Shown here piece after piece: positions 8,817-11,226 of a DNA stretch of 11,226 bases. Every line of letters begins with the position of its first letter. Positions within the stretch are counted from its first letter, which is position 1. A program made the translations under genes and the position numbers. The notes beneath the pieces were generated by a model. That model made no database searches and had not been told where the DNA came from. It saw only the letters and a list, made by a program, of their open reading frames with translations. This DNA is from Clostridia bacterium. GTDB taxonomy: Bacteria > Bacillota > Clostridia > Oscillospirales > CAG-272. The stretch spans positions 1-11,226 of the forward strand of contig JAFVRI010000148.1 of NCBI GenBank assembly GCA_017504335.1. Direction: 5' to 3'.

Positions 8817-10178
8817 TTATCCTATACTGATATCCTCCGTCGGCTCGGAAATGACGTTTTGATTTTTGCTTTTACCGCCAAGAGCCACCGCCAGTGATAT
8901 GGGACCGACTCTGCCGAAATACATCGTTATTATGATAATGAGCTTACCAAACGTGTTAAGCGTTGCCGTCAAATTTCTCGAAAGACCGACCGTTGCCGTT
9001 GCGCTGACCGTTTCGTAGAACACGTCCATAGCGGAAGCGTCGCAGGTTGCCATCAAAAGCACGGTGGACGCGGTACAGATCGTAAGGAATGTTACGAGCA
9101 CGGCAATCGCTTTTTTTACCGAATCCTCGGAAATACGGCGACCGAACAGGGATGTATTATGTTTATTGCGGATGGTAGAAAATGCCGAGCTGATCAGTAC
9201 GGCGATGGTTACGGTTTTCATACCGCCTGCGGTTCCCACAGGTGAGCCACCGATGAGCATCAGGATGATCGATACGGCGGCGGATGCGTTTGTCAGATTT
9301 TCTTGCGGAATGGAGGCAAATCCTGCGGTCCTCGTAGTGACCGATTGGAAGAAGGATACTTGAATTTTATCGAACAAAGACATCTCTCCAATGGTTTTGG
9401 GGTTAGCATATTCAAAAACAAATATCAGAACCGCGCCGAAAAGAACAAGTCCTGCCGTGACTGTAATAGCTATCTTTGAGTGCAGGGTCAAATGCCTGAA
9501 TATTTTACGGTTCTTTGGCGAACGGTTCTTAATGACACGAAGCAAATCCCACCATACGATATAACCAAGACCGCCGAGAATGATGAGTAGGGAGGTGATG
9601 ATGTTGATGAAGGGATTGGTAGCGTAATTACAGAGACTGTTTTCGGCAATAATATCAATGCCCGCGTTGCAGAAGGCAGAAACCGAATTGAATATGGATA
9701 TCCATATTCCTTTTGCGCCAAACTCGGGAACAAACACGAGCATATACAGAACAGCCCCTATTCCTTCGATGAATAGTGTACCGAACAGCACGTTTTTGAC
9801 AAATTTGGCAAGTCCCGACATCGTATTCAGGTTAAATGCGTCCTGAATGAGCAGACGGTCTCCGATCCCCATTTTTCTATTGAGAAGAAGCATCAACCCC
9901 GACATAACGGTGATGATACCAAGCCCACCGATCTGTATTAAAAGCAATATAACGATCTGTCCGAATACGCTCCACGTTGACACCGTTGGAAGCGTAACAA
10001 GTCCCGTCACGCAGGTGGAGGTCGTTGCCGTGAAAAGAGCGTCAAGATACGGAACGGCTACGCCGTTTGCCGAACTGATCGGTAAGGCCAACAATGCGCT
10101 TCCCACAAGAATTGTCATAAGGAAGCTGAGCAAGATGATCTGCGTGGTTGAAAGCGTGAATTTCTTTTTCCTGACCAT
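8817..10178 (-). CDS. ktrB: Potassium uptake channel subunit, KtrB/TrkH family
   Basis: This is the membrane pore of a Ktr-type K+ (often Na+-coupled) uptake system. The 453-residue protein has a basic N-terminus (VRKKKF) and the fourfold M1-P-M2 repeat of the SKT superfamily. The four pore loops, each with its conserved filter glycine, are visible: TCVTGL (G59), FCNAGID (G173), TRTAGFA (G286) and TATVGLS (G398). The loop GGSPVGTAGGMKT at about 310-322 corresponds to the intramembrane gating loop after the third pore repeat. The ATG at 10176-10178 is preferred because AGAGGA lies 8 bases upstream; an upstream in-frame TTG at 10211 would add eleven poorly conserved residues and has no obvious site. 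Its partner ktrA starts 12 bases downstream, forming a ktrB-ktrA operon. A consensus promoter lies about 80 bases upstream of the start. Confidence 0.95.
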   Translation of the reverse strand: MVRKKKFTLSTTQIILLSFLMTILVGSALLALPISSANGVAVPYLDALFTATTSTCVTGLVTLPTVSTWSVFGQIVILLLIQIGGLGIITVMSGLMLLLNRKMGIGDRLLIQDAFNLNTMSGLAKFVKNVLFGTLFIEGIGAVLYMLVFVPEFGAKGIWISIFNSVSAFCNAGIDIIAENSLCNYATNPFINIITSLLIILGGLGYIVWWDLLRVIKNRSPKNRKIFRHLTLHSKIAITVTAGLVLFGAVLIFVFEYANPKTIGEMSLFDKIQVSFFQSVTTRTAGFASIPQENLTNASAAVSIILMLIGGSPVGTAGGMKTVTIAVLISSAFSTIRNKHNTSLFGRRISEDSVKKAIAVLVTFLTICTASTVLLMATCDASAMDVFYETVSATATVGLSRNLTATLNTFGKLIIIITMYFGRVGPISLAVALGGKSKNQNVISEPTEDISIG

Positions 10179-10257
10179 AAGATTTTCCTCTGAAAAGCAT
10201 AAAGGAATCAACGTTCTATGCGGTTTGCTGATCCACTCTATAGTTATCTACCTTTGA

Positions 10258-10286
10258 ATTATATCACATTTGACTATTTGTGTCAA
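10258..10286 (-). promoter_or_regulatory. Consensus housekeeping (sigma-A type) promoter of the ktrB-ktrA operon
   Basis: Read on the - strand, a perfect TTGACA (complement of 10281-10286) is followed after exactly 17 bases by a perfect TATAAT (complement of 10258-10263). Transcription would start near 10251, leaving a leader of about 70 bases before the ktrB ATG at 10178. The leader is too short for a full cyclic di-AMP (ydaO-type) riboswitch, and I see no intrinsic terminator in it. Confidence 0.85.
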
Positions 10287-10377
10287 TATTCTTGTGCTTT
10301 TTAGAATTCATTGCCCGAAGTAAATTTATTCTACATAGGGCGGGGGCTTGCACCCATTGACAGAGCGCGAGCAAAGC

Positions 10378-10401
10378 AAACATGGCGTATGCGCCATGTT
10401 T
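10378..10401. repeat. Perfect 10-bp inverted repeat with 4-base loop
   Basis: AAACATGGCG at 10378-10387 is followed by the loop TATG and the exact reverse complement CGCCATGTTT at 10392-10401. There is no T-tract directly after it in either direction, so it is not an obvious intrinsic terminator. It could be an operator-like palindrome, a stem in a transcribed leader or small RNA, or the core of a repeated intergenic element. No function can be assigned from sequence alone. Confidence 0.6.
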
Positions 10402-10442
10402 ATGGGGTTCTTCGTCGCATCGCTTTCCACCATAAAAAGCAT

Positions 10443-10479
10443 AAAAAGAGAGGATATGCTGTACATATCCTCTCTTTTT
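10443..10479. terminator. Strong hairpin with U-tracts on both strands; likely terminator of the unknown gene's operon
   Basis: The arm at 10443-10458 (AAAAAGAGAGGATATG) is the exact reverse complement of 10464-10479, giving 16 uninterrupted base pairs around the loop CTGTA. The + strand continues into more T residues (to 10481) and the - strand ends in TTTTT, so it can act in both directions. On the - strand it lies about 70 bases after the stop of the 177-residue protein gene. It would end that transcript before it reaches the ktrB promoter. Confidence 0.85.
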
Positions 10480-10549
10480 TTGCATTAAACGAGTGAAAAG
10501 GTGTCTAATCGAGGTAAAAACGAACAAAAGGAGTCCGATTATCATAATA

Positions 10550-11083
10550 TTAAACGGACGTTATTAGTGTGTAAAGACTATTAAGAGTATTTACTTGTTC
10601 CTCGCTGAATGCATTGCTTTTAAGATGTGAGGCATAACGAAAAGACAATTCTTTATCTGCCTCGTGATATTTGATATATGTAAAATGTTCGTCTAATACT
10701 ATATTGGTTTTTTCTTCCTTCTCGCTAACAATCGGAATAACTGATAAAATATCTTTTATGACAGAATTACTCTTTGGTGTCATTTTCATTCCACAAATGA
10801 TCTTCCCGACTTTTCCTGCGTGAGCATCGGCTTCTTGGGTACTGTCAAATGTTTGGCAGCTGCTTTTCAATCCCAGATAATCAGCAACAAATGTTCTTGC
10901 ATACAGCAAGAAGTATGATTTGTCATCTGCGTAAATTTGCACATATGTAGTATAGTCAAAATGAGAGCATAGACAATATATATCACATATCATTTTTTTG
11001 TTTAATATATTGTCACAAAGCAAACTTTCTTTAAGTGCATTTTTAGCAATGGAAATTTCCTTGTTCAAAACACTCTCTTTCAT
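10550..11083 (-). CDS. Uncharacterised 177-residue protein, coupled to a four-helix-bundle gene
   Basis: I do not recognise this protein. It is a plausible real gene: ATG start, AAAGGA (complement of 11093-11098) 9 bases upstream, full-length frame with balanced composition, and a terminator hairpin downstream. No signal peptide or membrane segment is evident, so a soluble cytosolic protein is likely. The N-terminal 40 residues look helical and carry a cysteine group, C23, C33, C37 and C39 (the last three in CDIYCLC); C76 and C97 are the only others. The middle (about 45-100) looks like mixed alpha/beta, the stretch 118-155 looks beta-rich and charged, and the end is helical. The start overlaps the stop of the upstream four-helix-bundle gene as ATGA, which suggests co-translation and possibly a shared function. 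By eye the gene is about one third GC, clearly lower than the polC cluster, which suggests accessory or transferred DNA. Confidence 0.75.
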   Translation of the reverse strand: MKESVLNKEISIAKNALKESLLCDNILNKKMICDIYCLCSHFDYTTYVQIYADDKSYFLLYARTFVADYLGLKSSCQTFDSTQEADAHAGKVGKIICGMKMTPKSNSVIKDILSVIPIVSEKEEKTNIVLDEHFTYIKYHEADKELSFRYASHLKSNAFSEEQVNTLNSLYTLITSV

Positions 11084-11226
11084 TTTGTGTTATCCTTTGC
11101 AGTTTTACAAGATGCGATCAGCATAACGCGCAACGAGGTACATTTAGAGGATAGCGCTTTGAAGGTCTGTTCATCAATATAATTTGTTCTATATAGCAGT
11201 TCGAGCCAATAGCCTGTTTCGCTGGC
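11080..11226 (-). CDS. Four-helix-bundle protein (23S rRNA intervening-sequence protein family), C-terminal fragment at the window edge
   Basis: On the - strand the frame is open from the right edge and ends with TGA at 11080-11082, giving the last 48 residues of a protein whose start lies outside the window. The fragment contains SETGYWLELLYRTNYIDEQ and then TFKALSSKCTSLRVMLIASCK. An E-x-x-YWLELL helix, a Y-I-D/E turn and a final amphipathic helix are the recognisable C-terminal half of the S23/IVS four-helix-bundle family (relatives include the Avd accessory protein of diversity-generating retroelements). I recognise this from memory of the family, not from a search. The molecular function of free-standing members is poorly defined; they form small helical oligomers and some bind nucleic acid. 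The stop overlaps the ATG of the next gene by ATGA, so the two are translationally coupled. Confidence 0.75.
   Translation of the reverse strand, partial: ASETGYWLELLYRTNYIDEQTFKALSSKCTSLRVMLIASCKTAKDNTK

Larger units (their letters stand above)
10287..10549. other. Gene-free intergenic region between ktrB and the unknown gene
   Basis: Together with the ktrB leader and promoter, this forms a gap of about 370 bases without a credible gene. It begins AT-rich, becomes notably GC-rich at about 10336-10440 (including a GGGCGGGGGC run near 10338), and ends in an AT-rich strong hairpin. It contains one perfect 10-bp palindrome (10378-10401) and one perfect 16-bp terminator-like hairpin (10443-10479), listed separately. 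The short open frames here run straight through these hairpins and lack ribosome binding sites, so I do not call them genes. The mixture of hairpins and composition unlike either neighbour suggests an interspersed intergenic repeat or the trace of an insertion, but I cannot show a second copy within this window. Confidence 0.5.

Noticed and set aside
10348..10376. A TTGACA on the + strand at 10348-10353 as a possible promoter for a small RNA
   Set aside because: At the proper spacing the sequence is GCAAAG rather than anything like TATAAT, so no promoter is supported.
10311..10496. A 61-codon open frame on the + strand in the same region
   Set aside because: It passes through the 10-bp palindrome and the terminator hairpin, lacks a ribosome binding site and resembles no family I know.
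10264..10545. A 93-codon open frame on the - strand in the ktrB upstream region
   Set aside because: It runs through both perfect hairpins and ends inside the consensus ktrB promoter. It has no convincing ribosome binding site, and its translation looks like random reading of structured non-coding DNA.
10533..10559. GTCCG and CGGAC inverted repeat spanning the stop of the unknown gene
   Set aside because: It has only five base pairs with a 17-base loop. The much stronger hairpin at 10443-10479 is the better terminator candidate.
11080..11226. Part of a diversity-generating retroelement, because of the Avd-like family
   Set aside because: No reverse transcriptase, template repeat or variable repeat is visible, and most four-helix-bundle proteins of this family are not in retroelements. 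It remains only a question for the flanking sequence.
1..11226. CRISPR array, tRNA, rRNA or insertion sequence
   Set aside because: I found no regularly spaced direct repeats, no cloverleaf-like sequence with a tRNA 3' end and no transposase motif on either strand.

Overview
The window looks like a chromosomal segment of an anaerobic Gram-positive bacterium of the class Clostridia, probably an uncultured gut-type lineage. The evidence is a Gram-positive PolC replicative polymerase, the non-mevalonate (MEP) isoprenoid genes dxr and ispG, strong AAGGAG-type ribosome binding sites, and the gene order cdsA-dxr-rseP-ispG-polC. That order is a known Firmicutes arrangement; Bacillus subtilis has a related uppS-cdsA-dxr-rasP-proS-polC cluster. 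I cannot name a genus from the sequence alone.

Region 1 (1-8097, + strand) is a tightly packed operon. It contains the 3' end of cdsA (CDP-diacylglycerol synthase), dxr (DXP reductoisomerase), an RseP/RasP-type site-2 protease, ispG (HMBPP synthase) and polC (DNA polymerase III alpha, PolC type). Gaps are 16-39 bases and each start has its own ribosome binding site. The operon ends in a long hairpin that can serve as a terminator in both directions. It links phospholipid precursor synthesis, isoprenoid (hence undecaprenyl-phosphate) synthesis, regulated membrane proteolysis and chromosome replication. All diagnostic catalytic residues I checked are present.

Region 2 (8154-10286, - strand) is a two-gene potassium uptake operon, convergent with polC. 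A KtrB/TrkH-type channel subunit is followed 12 bases later by a KtrA-type RCK gating subunit. It is driven by a textbook promoter (TTGACA, 17 bases, TATAAT) at 10258-10286.

Region 3 (about 10287-10549) has no credible gene. It holds a GC-rich stretch with a perfect 10-bp palindrome and a perfect 16-bp hairpin with U-tracts on both strands, which looks like a bidirectional terminator.

Region 4 (10550-11226, - strand) is more AT-rich and looks like accessory DNA. The C-terminal 48 residues of a four-helix-bundle protein (23S rRNA intervening-sequence protein / Avd-like family) enter at the right edge. Its stop overlaps, as ATGA, the start of a 177-residue protein that I do not recognise. This coupled pair is the least explained part of the window. 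Everything else is well-conserved core biology.
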